Of a DNA stretch of 64,000 bases, positions 32,265 through 42,200 are shown in pieces. The stretch lies in NCBI GenBank assembly GCA_937874695.1, contig CALNAJ010000014.1:53764-117763 (forward strand), written 5' to 3'. The notes beneath the pieces are model-generated. The model was not told the DNA's origin. It did not search any database and worked only from the letters and a program-made list of their open reading frames with translations. The stretch is from an uncultured Lactobacillus sp. Lineage in GTDB: Bacteria; Bacillota; Bacilli; Lactobacillales; Lactobacillaceae. Both the position numbers and the translations under genes were made by a program. Numbering within the stretch: the first letter of the stretch is position 1; every line of letters begins with the position of its first letter.

Positions 32265-33170
32265 ATGAAGCGCTTTGTTTCATTACCAGTCGTAGATTCC
32301 AGCCTCTACTTATTTGGCGGTCATATGCGAACGGTTCCCGGGGGCTGGCAGTTTTTTGAGCAAAAACACCAAGCCTTTGAGTTAATGTGCGTGGTTGATG
32401 GACGCCAAACAACGGAGATTAAGAACTTAGCCACGTACGATTACGGTGCGGGGGATACCATAATCATTTCTCCTGGGACGTTGCATACGAACCAAAATAG
32501 TAGTGCAGATCAGGATATGACCTATATTTGTTTCCATTTCAACATTGAAAATTTAGCGTTGAAGTCGGAAATTATTGGTAAAATTGCGAATACAGTCATT
32601 CCTGCCAATCAGCCAATCGCCCAGTCTGCGGTGAAAACGGCTAAAAAGATGGTGGCATATAGTGCTGATAAGAAACTGAGTAAGGAACAGGCTAATCTAA
32701 AAATCCAGATTGCCGTTTTGGAATTCTTCTATGACCTGACTGAAAATCTGCAGAGCTATGAATCCCGGCATGGCGAGAAGTATACGGAAAGTGAAGCTAA
32801 GACTAGCCGGCAGATTGCGACGATGATCAAGGAACGGATCGAGCGGGATGAGGCGGTTAACTTTACCTTTGGCGATATTTGCCAAAAAATTGGGATTAGT
32901 AGTGGTTACGGACATCGGACATTTAAAAAAGTTTATGGTGTCACGCCACTTCACTACATTGAAAGTCAGAAATATAACAAAGCTAAGATGTTGCTGGGGT
33001 CGCCAGAATATTCGATTGAGGATGTTGCGGATCTGATGGGAGCAAGTAGCGTGTCCAATTTTAGTAAGCAGTTTAAAAAGTGGGCCGGCACAACCCCAAG
33101 CAAATATCAGCGACAAATGAAGCAAAAACGGCGCGTACGGACCGTTAAGGAAAGTGGTTACTTCGAGTAG
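32265..33170 (+). CDS. AraC-family regulator, cupin sensor domain
   Basis: The 301-residue product has an N-terminal cupin-like sugar-sensing domain: HQAFELMCVVDG, then YGAGDTIIISPGTLHTNQ (about 35-85). At the C-terminus (about 195-290) lie two helix-turn-helix units, FTFGDICQKIGISSGYGHRTFKKVYGVTPLHYI and YSIEDVADLMGASSVSNFSKQFKKWAGTTPSKY, the AraC signature. It lies directly upstream of the xyloside transporter and beta-xylosidase genes and is probably their activator, responding to a xylose-containing sugar; that ligand is inferred. A terminator separates it from them. GAGGAGG lies before the ATG. Confidence 0.9.
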   Translation: MKRFVSLPVVDSSLYLFGGHMRTVPGGWQFFEQKHQAFELMCVVDGRQTTEIKNLATYDYGAGDTIIISPGTLHTNQNSSADQDMTYICFHFNIENLALKSEIIGKIANTVIPANQPIAQSAVKTAKKMVAYSADKKLSKEQANLKIQIAVLEFFYDLTENLQSYESRHGEKYTESEAKTSRQIATMIKERIERDEAVNFTFGDICQKIGISSGYGHRTFKKVYGVTPLHYIESQKYNKAKMLLGSPEYSIEDVADLMGASSVSNFSKQFKKWAGTTPSKYQRQMKQKRRVRTVKESGYFE

Positions 33171-33198
33171 TTTCACGTGCACAAAGTAACAGCTCTGT

Positions 33199-33232
33199 CC
33201 GGTAAAAGGTTAATTTACCGGGCTTTTATTTT
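33199..33232 (+). terminator. Intrinsic terminator after the AraC-type gene
   Basis: CCGGTAAA pairs with TTTACCGG, followed by GCTTTTATTTT. Confidence 0.82.
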
Positions 33233-33249
33233 GTGGATTAGGTCACAAT

Positions 33250-33303
33250 TTGACTAAAAACAGTCATGAAATAAGATAGCCATTTCTTCTGGAAGCGATT
33301 ACA
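33250..33303 (+). promoter_or_regulatory. Promoter with cre-like site for the xyloside operon
   Basis: TTGACT (33250-33255) and TAAGAT (33272-33277) have a 16-base spacer. TGGAAGCGATTACA (33290-33303) matches the CcpA-binding cre consensus at all but one position and lies where transcription would begin, a typical carbon-catabolite-repression position. The leader to the transporter gene is about 310 bases. Confidence 0.65.
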
Positions 33304-33406
33304 ATGCAGTTGTAGTTAGCTAACAAAATAAAACAGCGGGTTAGCGGTTGGCCATGCTAAGTTCGTTGTTCTCAAGCTTCAGCGATGAGGCCTGAGAGGA
33401 GGGTAA

Positions 33407-33460
33407 ATGGAAAGCCGGTTAGCGCTGGTCGTGAGATTTACTGAGTTGTTCGATAAATGA
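33407..33460 (+). CDS. Possible 17-residue leader peptide in the xyloside operon leader
   Basis: ATG at 33407 follows GAGGAGGG by four bases and opens the short frame MESRLALVVRFTELFDK. After it come a T run and a hairpin (GGTTGGT/ACCAACC, about 33508-33528), then a second hairpin (TTCGTAA/TTACGAA, about 33539-33562). This could couple translation to the downstream gene, or be chance. Confidence 0.35.
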   Translation: MESRLALVVRFTELFDK

Positions 33461-33601
33461 TGCGAGTTTCAGCAATTTTTTTACCTACCTTGGTTGGTTG
33501 CATCTACCAACCAGACGACATAATTTCAATGGACGTCTTCGTAAATCAAATTGACTTACGAAAGGCGTTACAAACATTTCCTTTGAAAGGGGTTTTCGCA
33601 T

Positions 33602-35101
33602 ATGGCCTCAAATAGTCAGGCTAATGCCACAAATGCCCAAGACAATCCGCACGATGAGTTTGCCAAGCTTTCTTGGCGCGAGCGAATTAGTTATGGTGCT
33701 GGGGATTTAGCTCAAAACTTAATCTTTGGTACGATTGGGTCAATGTTACTTTTCTACTTAACCACTGTTTACGGGATTTCCGCCGCAGTTGGTGCCACGA
33801 TTTTCTTAGTTGTTCGTTGGGTCAACGTTTTCTGGGATCCGTGGGTTGGTGCCTTCGTTGATAAGCACAACTTCAAGTCTGGGAAATACCGTCCTTACTT
33901 GATTTACTGTGGGATTCCAATGACGATCTTCGCCGCAATGCTCTTCTTGCCAATCGATGCTGTACGAGGCAGCGTTATGTACGCCTTCATCGCTTACTTG
34001 GCAACGGCCTTGATTTACTCCTTCGTTAACATTCCTTATGGGGCCTTGAACGCTTCATTAACGCGTGATAACGATGAAGTTTCCACTTTGACTACTGTTC
34101 GTATGACTGAAGCCAACATTGGTAACTTATTGGTTTACACTTTCCTGCCATTATTTGTTCAGATGGCGTCTCCTAACCCACAATCAAAAGATATTGGGTT
34201 CTTCGGGATTCACATGAACTTAGGGGATTACACCTCACCAAAAGCTGGGAAGGCTTACTTCTTAGTTATGGGTATCTACATGATTATTGGGTTCATCATG
34301 TTGATGTGTACTTACTTCGGTATCAAGGAACGGGTCTTACCTACTGCTAAGGAATCCGCTGCCGTTAAGTACTCCGACTTGTGGGTTGAATTTAAGCAAA
34401 ACAAGCCTTTACAAGTCTTAGGTTCATTCTTCCTGATTGGCTTTACCTTCATGTTCTTCGGGAACACTGTATGGCCATTCTACATGCAATACAACATCGG
34501 TCACTCCGAATGGATGGCTTCCATTAACTTGGTTGGTTCCATTCCTGGTATCTTCTTGGTATTCTTATGGCCAATCATCCGTAAGAAGATCGGGAAGCGT
34601 CAATTCTTCTACGCCTTCTTGGCTCTGTTCATTATTGGGACGTTAGTTCTGTGGGCTTGGGCTATGCCAGCCTTCAAGGATGCCACTGCTCTTGGTTACA
34701 TTGGTCGTTTCTTACAACAATGGGGGATCACTGCTGCTACTGGTTACATGTGGTCATTGGTTCCAGAAGTTGTTTCTTACGGTGAATACAAGTCTAAGAA
34801 GCGTGTGGCTGGTATCATCAACGCCATCATGGGTCTGTTCTTCAAGATTGGGTTAGCACTTGGTGGGATCATCCCTGGTTACATCAACGCCTTCTTCAAG
34901 TTTGATGGGACCAAGACGACTCAAACTTCTGGTGCTTTGATGGGTATCCAATGGTCAATGATCTGGTTACCAATCATCTTTGCCCTGATTGCTATGTGGA
35001 TCATGAGCAAGTACACCTTGTCTGATGCTGACGTTAAGCGGATGAACGAAGAACTTAACGCTGAACGTCAAGCTGAACTTGATGCAGCTGACGAAGGTTA
35101 G
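33602..35101 (+). CDS. GPH-family sugar-cation symporter (probable xyloside transporter)
   Basis: The 499-residue membrane protein of the glycoside-pentoside-hexuronide family has twelve predicted segments. The family motif region is WRERISYGAGDLAQNLIFGTIGSMLLFYLT, and DPWVGAFVDKHNFKSGKYRPYL is the conserved D-P-X-X-G loop of GPH symporters. The C-terminus is charged. It is followed after 49 bases by a GH43 beta-xylosidase, so it most likely imports xylosides or xylo-oligosaccharides (XynT/XylP-like). Codons are those of highly expressed genes (GGT, GTT, CGT, TAC). AAAGG lies upstream of the ATG. Confidence 0.87.
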   Translation: MASNSQANATNAQDNPHDEFAKLSWRERISYGAGDLAQNLIFGTIGSMLLFYLTTVYGISAAVGATIFLVVRWVNVFWDPWVGAFVDKHNFKSGKYRPYLIYCGIPMTIFAAMLFLPIDAVRGSVMYAFIAYLATALIYSFVNIPYGALNASLTRDNDEVSTLTTVRMTEANIGNLLVYTFLPLFVQMASPNPQSKDIGFFGIHMNLGDYTSPKAGKAYFLVMGIYMIIGFIMLMCTYFGIKERVLPTAKESAAVKYSDLWVEFKQNKPLQVLGSFFLIGFTFMFFGNTVWPFYMQYNIGHSEWMASINLVGSIPGIFLVFLWPIIRKKIGKRQFFYAFLALFIIGTLVLWAWAMPAFKDATALGYIGRFLQQWGITAATGYMWSLVPEVVSYGEYKSKKRVAGIINAIMGLFFKIGLALGGIIPGYINAFFKFDGTKTTQTSGALMGIQWSMIWLPIIFALIAMWIMSKYTLSDADVKRMNEELNAERQAELDAADEG

Positions 35102-35150
35102 ACTTTTAACTCTAGTTAACTAATTTTGTTAAGGAAAGGAAGATTCTTTT

Positions 35151-36806
35151 ATGAAGATTCAAAACCCCGTTTTACCTGGTTTTAACGCGGATCCTAGCAT
35201 GATTCGGGTTGACGACACGTACTACATTGCTAACTCGACGTTTGAATGGTTCCCTGGTGTTCGTTTACATGAATCCAAGGATATGGTTCACTGGAACTTA
35301 TTACCATCACCACTGTCAACAACTAAACTGTTGGACATGGTTGGTAACCCTGCCTCTGGTGGTATTTGGGCACCAGACTTGAGCTACGCTGATGGCAAAT
35401 TCTGGTTGATCTACACCGATGTTAAAATCACCGACGGTCCATTTAAGGACATGACCAACTACTTAACCACGGCTACGGATATCCGCGGACCATGGACTGA
35501 CCCAATCAAGGTTAATGGTGTTGGTTTCGATGCTTCCTTGTTCCATGACGATGATGGTCGCAAGTACCTGGTTCAACAAACCTGGGATCACCGTGAATAT
35601 CACCACCCATTCGACGGGATTACCTTGACTGAATTTGACACTGACACGATGCAACTGAAGCCAGAAACGGCCCGAAACCTTTACAATGGGACCGACGTTA
35701 AACTGGTTGAAGGTCCACATCTGTACAAGATCAACGGTTACTACTACCTGTTTGCTGCTCAAGGTGGGACTGTCTTTACCCACCAAGAAGTTGTTGCACG
35801 TTCTAAGACGCTCGACAAGTTATCCTTCGAAAGCGAACCAGATGGCCCATTCATCACCAACATGGATACGCCAGACTTCTACTTACAAAAGCAAGGTCAT
35901 GGTGCCTTAGTTAACACACCAGGTGGCGAATGGTACTACGCATCATTGGTATCTCGTCCTTGGAATCACAAGAACGAATCTGCTTATGACCCACGTGGTT
36001 GGAGCACACTCGGTCGTGAAACTTCCATTCAAAAGGTTGAATGGGACGATGCTGGCTGGCCACGCGTTGTCGGCGGTCATGGTGGTCAAGTTGAGGTTGA
36101 AGCACCTAAGGATGCCATCTTGACGAAGGCACCTAAAGACCACTCACAACACGATGAATTCGACAAGTCAGAACTCGACTTGAACTGGAACACCTTACGT
36201 CAACCATTCACCAAGAAATTGGGGACGGTCGGCAATGGTGAATTGAAGTTAGTTGGTAACCAATCATTATCCAGCAACTTTGACGTTTCCTTTGTTGCAC
36301 GTCGTTGGCAAGCATTTAACTTTGATGCTGAAACCAAAGTTAAGTTCGACCCATACACGTATCAACAAATGGCCGGTTTGGCTAACTTCTACAACGACAA
36401 GCACTATTCTTCAATCTTCATCACTTGGGATGAAAAGAAGGGTCACGTTATCGAAGTTGCCCAAAACGACGACAACAACTACACGTCTTACTTGAAGGAC
36501 GATGCAATTGCTATTCCTGATGGTACTGAATACGTTTGGTTCCGGACGAAGGTTCGCAAGCAATCTTACACTTACGAATACTCATTTGACGGTAAGAAGT
36601 GGGAAACTGTTCCAGTTGAACTGGATGCAGCTATTCTCTCTGACGACTATGTCTTACAGACTTCTGGTGGGTTCTTCACCGGTGCCTTCGTTGGATTATA
36701 CGCTGTCGACTACGCTGGTTACGGCCAAGCCGCTACGTTCGATCACTTCGACTACCAAGAATTACCTGACAACGTTGCTTCCGAAAACCTGGTTTCTGAG
36801 GACTAA
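35151..36806 (+). CDS. Glycoside hydrolase family 43, beta-xylosidase
   Basis: The 551-residue cytoplasmic enzyme hydrolyses xylo-oligosaccharides from the non-reducing end, some family members also removing arabinofuranose. The five-bladed propeller (about 1-320) begins NPVLPGFNADPSMIR with general base D14. GFDASLF holds the pKa-modulating D127, and VEGPHLYK holds general acid E187. A C-terminal beta-sandwich (about 335-540) shapes the active site, giving the length typical of beta-xylosidases. No signal peptide is present, so its substrate must be imported by the transporter encoded just upstream. AAGGAAAGG precedes the ATG. Codon use matches highly expressed genes. Confidence 0.92.
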   Translation: MKIQNPVLPGFNADPSMIRVDDTYYIANSTFEWFPGVRLHESKDMVHWNLLPSPLSTTKLLDMVGNPASGGIWAPDLSYADGKFWLIYTDVKITDGPFKDMTNYLTTATDIRGPWTDPIKVNGVGFDASLFHDDDGRKYLVQQTWDHREYHHPFDGITLTEFDTDTMQLKPETARNLYNGTDVKLVEGPHLYKINGYYYLFAAQGGTVFTHQEVVARSKTLDKLSFESEPDGPFITNMDTPDFYLQKQGHGALVNTPGGEWYYASLVSRPWNHKNESAYDPRGWSTLGRETSIQKVEWDDAGWPRVVGGHGGQVEVEAPKDAILTKAPKDHSQHDEFDKSELDLNWNTLRQPFTKKLGTVGNGELKLVGNQSLSSNFDVSFVARRWQAFNFDAETKVKFDPYTYQQMAGLANFYNDKHYSSIFITWDEKKGHVIEVAQNDDNNYTSYLKDDAIAIPDGTEYVWFRTKVRKQSYTYEYSFDGKKWETVPVELDAAILSDDYVLQTSGGFFTGAFVGLYAVDYAGYGQAATFDHFDYQELPDNVASENLVSED

Positions 36807-36943
36807 TTGATTGGCACAATTCTCAGCCGGGTGTATGATAGCGCCAAGGTAATGAATCGGTGAACTGGATTGAGACCGCTTTGTCGGTCAATTCGCCGGG
36901 ACATAACCGGTGCTAGCAACAGATGAAGTATGTAAATATGTAG

Positions 36944-36978
36944 AGAAAGTCCCCCCGAGTAATCGGAGGGGCTTTTTC
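36944..36978 (+). terminator. Intrinsic terminator of the xyloside operon
   Basis: CCCCCCGA pairs with TCGGAGGGG (one mismatch or bulge), with outer AAAG/CTTT, followed by TTTTT. Confidence 0.88.
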
Positions 36979-37017
36979 TGTTCGGGGTTAACTGTGACTC
37001 TACAGGAGTGTGGATGG

Positions 37018-37047
37018 GATAGCGAGGATGTTGCCTCGCTATCGTTT
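37018..37047 (+). terminator. Second intrinsic terminator
   Basis: GATAGCGAGG pairs perfectly with CCTCGCTATC, followed by GTTTT. Confidence 0.75.
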
Positions 37048-37215
37048 TACCCAGTAAGCAGTCGATGAAAGCGACAAGTATATGGATGAAATGATTGCGA
37101 GTCAGATACTTAGGTATCGGCTAGTCAGTCTGGTAAGCTAAATAATCAAGTACATTGCGAGTTGGGCCTTACTGCTAGCTATGCTAAAATATGGGTAGTA
37201 AGAAGGGGTGGTTGG

Positions 37216-39048
37216 ATGCTGAAACGACGGGGATTTTGGGGCTTGATTTTAGGCCTACTGGTCGGATTGCTGTTTGGTGTGGCGGGACAATCTGTGCAGG
37301 CAAGTGCGGATTATACGATTTCACCATATCGGGTAAATGTTCAAGTCCTTAAAAATGGGGATGCCAATGTCACCCAAAAGATGACGTACCAGTTTGATGA
37401 TGATTATCATGGGGTATTTGATGTCCAGGATATGCGCGGTATTCAGGGCGGCCAATTGACCGATGTGCAGTATCAAGTCAATAATGGCGGTACGGTATCT
37501 GGGGTAGCAGCAACTGATGGTCAAAACGGAAGCTATGAATTAACGCAAAATAAAGAACGTATGAAGGTTAAGCTGTATCAAACGGTAAGCGATGGTGACC
37601 AGATGACTGTCACGTATCGGTTCCATCTGCGAGGGGTCGTTAAGAATTATCGCGATACCGCGGAATTGAATTGGAAGGTCATTGGCGCCGGCTGGGATGT
37701 GCGGTTGAACCACGTTAAGATTACAATTCAACTACCACAGACGAAGATTTCCAAGCTTCAAGCTTGGACGCATGGTCCATTATCCGGGCACACGCAGGTC
37801 GATCGTCAGCAGGGAAGAGTCGTCATGACGGTCGCACAGAATCCGGCGGAATCATTTGTCGAAAGTCACCTGTTATTTCCAACGGCAGTGACACCGACAA
37901 ATACCAACAAGGTGGCTAAAGACCGCTTAGCGGCGGCACAGCAACAAGAAGCTAAGTTAGCCCGGCAAGCAAATCAGAAACGTCAGCAGTCACAGTGGTT
38001 ACGGCGTGGGGTTTTTCTAGCACTGGTTATCCTGCTGGTTGGTTTTAGCGCGCGTTCGTGGCGCTGGTATCATCGCCATCCAGCGAATAAGCACGCGCAT
38101 CCGACACCCATTAATCATTCGTTTGAGGTCCCAGGCGTTACCCCGGCTTTGGCGCAGTCATTAGCTGATGGGGTGTCACCTAATACGGATGCTTTGGCCG
38201 GTGAAATCTTGGCTGCGGCAGCACGGAAAGAAATTACGTTGGAACCTGTCAAGAATGGGCGCAAGGAAACCGTGAAGCTGACTAAGAATGGGGAACAGAC
38301 CAATAGTTTCCTTGATAAGTGTTTTGCGCAAATCGGCAGTGACGGTAGTTTTACGCTGCAGGAATTGAAAACTTTTGGCAAGCACGATGAAACGGGTGAG
38401 CTGAATAAGTGGTTTAGCGAGTGGCAAGAGTCGGTTGATAATGTGGCAGATGCTTATTACGATGAAAATAATTTAAGTTTACGTGAACGACTCATTGGGA
38501 CACGGCTGGGCTTGAGCGTCTTGATTATACTCACGGCGGCAGCCAGTTGGTTGCTGGGAGCGACGGCCGGTAAGATTGGCATCGTGACTGGACTTGTTGT
38601 CTTGATTGCATTCTGGATATTGGTTGGCCGTTTCTATCGACACATCGATCGAAACAATGCTAAGGGTTTGGAACAAGTCAACGAATTAGCCGGGTTCCGA
38701 CGGATGTTAAAGGACATTGGCCACTTCAACACGGCGGAAATTGGTGATTTAATCCTGTGGGAACAAATTTTGCCGTATGCGGCGGCATTTGGGCTAGCAC
38801 AAAAGGTCGCTGATAAGCTGGCCGTAGACTTTGGTTCAGCAGCGTTGGATACGGATCTAGTTGTCTTCTATCCTTTATTCTATGGTGGGATTGGCTTGCC
38901 ACTTGGTGACGCTTTGGGTGATAGTTTGTCCACCGCGTTACAGTCGTCTGATACGAGTACTGACAGTTCAATTTCTGGCGGTTCCGGTGGCTTTTCTGGC
39001 GGTAGCTCCGGCGGATTTGGCGGCGGTTCCGGTGGTGGTGCATTTTAG
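37216..39048 (+). CDS. DUF2207-containing membrane protein
   Basis: The 610-residue product has a signal peptide (RGFWGLILGLLVGLLFGVAGQSVQASA). The extracytoplasmic DUF2207 domain follows (about 35-230), with ADYTISPYRVNVQVLKNGDANVTQ and FHLRGVVKNYRDTAELNWKVIGAGWDV. Membrane segments lie near 265-285 and 425-470. The C-terminal tail is almost pure Gly/Ser with Phe, GGSGGFSGGSSGGFGGGSGG, as is common in this family. The function of DUF2207 proteins is not established. I chose the ATG at 37216 because AAGGGGTGG precedes it; the in-frame extension to 37162 lacks a site. Confidence 0.85.
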   Translation: MLKRRGFWGLILGLLVGLLFGVAGQSVQASADYTISPYRVNVQVLKNGDANVTQKMTYQFDDDYHGVFDVQDMRGIQGGQLTDVQYQVNNGGTVSGVAATDGQNGSYELTQNKERMKVKLYQTVSDGDQMTVTYRFHLRGVVKNYRDTAELNWKVIGAGWDVRLNHVKITIQLPQTKISKLQAWTHGPLSGHTQVDRQQGRVVMTVAQNPAESFVESHLLFPTAVTPTNTNKVAKDRLAAAQQQEAKLARQANQKRQQSQWLRRGVFLALVILLVGFSARSWRWYHRHPANKHAHPTPINHSFEVPGVTPALAQSLADGVSPNTDALAGEILAAAARKEITLEPVKNGRKETVKLTKNGEQTNSFLDKCFAQIGSDGSFTLQELKTFGKHDETGELNKWFSEWQESVDNVADAYYDENNLSLRERLIGTRLGLSVLIILTAAASWLLGATAGKIGIVTGLVVLIAFWILVGRFYRHIDRNNAKGLEQVNELAGFRRMLKDIGHFNTAEIGDLILWEQILPYAAAFGLAQKVADKLAVDFGSAALDTDLVVFYPLFYGGIGLPLGDALGDSLSTALQSSDTSTDSSISGGSGGFSGGSSGGFGGGSGGGAF

Positions 39049-39060
39049 GTAACAAGTGGA

Positions 39061-39107
39061 GATCCTCTGAAGATTCACCTGTAACGGCGAATCCCCAGAG
39101 GATTTTC
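39061..39107 (+). terminator. Intrinsic terminator after the DUF2207 gene
   Basis: ATCCTCTG...GATTC pairs with GAATC...CAGAGGAT (a few mismatches), followed by a short T run. Confidence 0.7.
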
Positions 39108-39154
39108 ATCGTAATCTGATAAAATAACGATGAAATTTTGTGCGTTGTGGCGCT

Positions 39155-39170
39155 TGTTCCACATGAAACA
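39155..39170. promoter_or_regulatory. parS-like site, one mismatch
   Basis: TGTTCCACATGAAACA differs from canonical parS by one base (CACGTG to CACATG). It is intergenic. Confidence 0.65.
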
Positions 39171-39286
39171 TTACAATGCCGTATCGTTTGGCGAGAATGA
39201 TTGACACTGTGGGCCGAGGTTTGTAAATTGGAGACATAGTGGTTTATTTGAAACTCGTATTTTAGAAATTCACTGGAGGTCTCAAC

Positions 39287-42200
39287 ATGAAAATCGCACA
39301 CCACCGGTGGCCGTTGTGGATCTTGTACTCCGCGGCATTTATGGTGATTGCGGCGTTTAGCTTTGGCATCTTTATCATTGCTAATCGTACGTTGATTTGG
39401 AATATGGATGGGGTGACGCAACATTATCCTTTAATGTTGGAACTTCATCGCTTACTGACAAAAGCGGGACTGGCTGGTGTTACGGGCTGGTCATGGACTT
39501 TTGGCCTGGGTGCAGATAAACTTACGACTCTAGCCTATTACGTATTGGGAGATCCTTTTGCCTACCTATTGGCAATATTGCCAACGCGTTTAATTGAGGC
39601 CGGGTATGGCTGGTTTGTTATTTTGCGATTGTATGCGTCGGGGTTGGCGTTCTTGGCATTTACTCGTTGCTATGCGTTCAAGCCATTTAGCCGGTTATTA
39701 GGCGCCCTGACGTACGCGTTTGCTGGATACTCCCTTATGATTGGGGTACACCATCCCTTCTTCATCCTACCCATGATTTGGTTACCTCTGTTATTTCTAG
39801 GGATCGATCGTGTATTACGTGGAAAGGGCTGGGCGTTTCTCGGCGCGATGACTGGCCTGACCGTTTTGAGTAATTTTTACTTTGCTTACATATTAGGATT
39901 GGGCAGCTTGATCTATGCTGTTATTCGATATTTGAGCTTGAAAGAACAGGGACAGCTCCAGGTGAAGTTACGCCTCGCTATCGGCCGACTGGTTGCTGCT
40001 GCGGGGGCGGGACTGCTCCTATCAGGCATCCTGTTGGTACCGTCGATCGTCATGATGTTGGGCTCCACTCGAGCTGGCAGCGTCTTTGCTAACGGTTTGT
40101 GGCTGTATCCTGCGAGTTATTACCTGAAATTAGGTAATGCAGTTCTCACAACGGGGAATCCGCTGAGCTATTGGGCCGTCTTTGGCATGACTGGGATTGC
40201 CTTTCTAGGATGCGTCTATACCCTCGTTCATTGGCGACAAAATCGGGCGGTTGCTGGGACCCTCGTCTTAGTGGTTATTGGGCTGGTTTTTCCAGCGGTC
40301 GCCGCATTTTTTAATGTGTTTTCGACGCCGTCTAATCGATGGCTGTTATTGGTGACGGTCCCCGTCGGTCTAGCAACGATGGTGCTGTTGGATCACGTGA
40401 CACAACTGACCCTGCTGGATTGTTGGTGGCTGGGGGGAAGTGCGGCCGGGCTTCTGGCGATTGTATACCTTAGTAATGGCCTGATCTTTAGTAATCCGGC
40501 GCGAAACCTGATTACCTATGGGTTGTTTCTGGCAACGGTGGCTATTCTATTAGGAAGCAGCCAACAACCCGCGCGACTAACACTGACCTTGGTCGGTGTC
40601 TTGCTAAGTTTGAATTTAATCAATAATGCGTGGGGGTATTATGACCCTAACGCCAGTCCGCAGGCCACACAGCAGTTGCGTAAGGGTGATGCCACGGCTT
40701 ATATTCGTGATTATTACGATGGTGCAGATCGTGCGGTTCAGCGAGAGAAGACCTTCTCTCGGAGCAATACAACGCCGAACTTTAATCTACTGCGAACCGT
40801 AGGGAATAATATGGCGATGGCTCATGGATTGCCGGGCCTCATGTCTTATTTTTCGGTTCAAAATGGCGCGGTCGGTCAGTTTAGCCAAGACATTCAAAAT
40901 TCAGAGTACACGATGAATTCGCCAATTGGGCAGGGGGATGACCGCTCGTCTCTGAATCATTTACTCGGCGTCAAGACCATCTTCGCACGAGAAGATCAGG
41001 TGACCAACCACGCGGCCCTACCATACGGTTATCATGCTGAGAAAAAGGTTTATCCAGAGCAGGCCGTTTATGGCTTGTCTAATGGGGTGGGAACGCAGCG
41101 GTTAACCACGAGCCTTAATTTCCCATTAGTCTATACGCAGCCTCAAGCGTTGACGGCAAAGCAGTGGGACCGACTCTCCGCAGTCAATCGTGAGCGTAGT
41201 TTGACGCAGGCTGCCATGACCCAAACGAAAGTGGCTGGGGTGCAGACGGCTAAGTATCATTCTCCGGCCCGAACACTGAATTATACGGTAACTCCGGACG
41301 TTGTCCCGGTTATTGATAGTCCCAATAAAGTTGTTCAGTATCGGTTAAAGCAGGCATTAGCTGGGCAAAAGAAAGGTCTCAATGACAAGCAATTAGATAA
41401 TTATGGCAGTTCAGTGACTTCCCCGAAGTTGACCGTTGATCAGAATGGACTCATCAGTCAGAAGGATGAGCAAAAGTATGCCGATCAGGTGCAACTGAAT
41501 CAAAGTCGACCACAGCTGGATCAAGTACTGACGGCCAATCAACAGATTTTACAGGATACAGCGAGGGCTAATCAACATGGACTGCGGCAATTAACGAGTG
41601 ATGTTCAGGGAAATCAGATCAAGTATACATTGACCTTGAAGCGGCCTAAACAGGCTCAGGGAACGGAACTGTATCTGGCCTTGGATGGGATTAGCGCTAA
41701 GCGACTGACCACGGCGCAACAGCTGCAAGATCAGGATAATACCAGTATTTTAGGCAATACACCACGCTCAAATCTGACGAAACTGAATGATTGGCGAGAT
41801 GCGGTTAAGAATCCAGATATGGGGGATTACTGGGTCAAAGTTAAGACACGTAATGAGACGAATAGTTTTTCTCAGTTCGGGATCGATAATCTTTCGGATT
41901 ACGAACCGAAACACCAGGTTTTATTGAATCTGGGCTATTCAAAGCAACGGCGACAGACGATTGACGTGACGTTTAATGCAACGCGCCAGATTGACTTCAA
42001 AGCCGTTAAGCTTATCGCAATGCCATACGGCCAATCCTATGATCAACGGGTACATGCTGCTCAGCAGCGCGGTTTGAAGAACGCGACTGTTAGTGCCAAT
42101 CGGGTAACGGGGGATCTGACAACGACCCAGACTAGCGTTCTGACCACATCGATTCCTTACTCTAAGGGGTGGCGGTTAAAGGTTGATGGCCAGCCAGTTG

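Larger units (their letters stand above)
36807..37047 (+). other. Gene-free stretch after the GH43 gene with two terminators
   Basis: No gene is seen. From 36830 to 36925 several complementary segments (GACCG/CGGTC, CCGG repeats) could fold. Terminators lie at 36944-36978 and 37018-37047, with only 40 bases between them. Confidence 0.5.

Noticed and set aside
33169..33184. A further parS-like sequence (AGTTTCACGTGCACAA)
   Set aside because: The left half matches but the right arm does not; about 12 of 16 positions fit, too weak beside the three perfect sites.
33558..33571. Second cre-like sequence near AAAGGCGTTACAA
   Set aside because: Several consensus positions fail, including the leading TG and the final CA.
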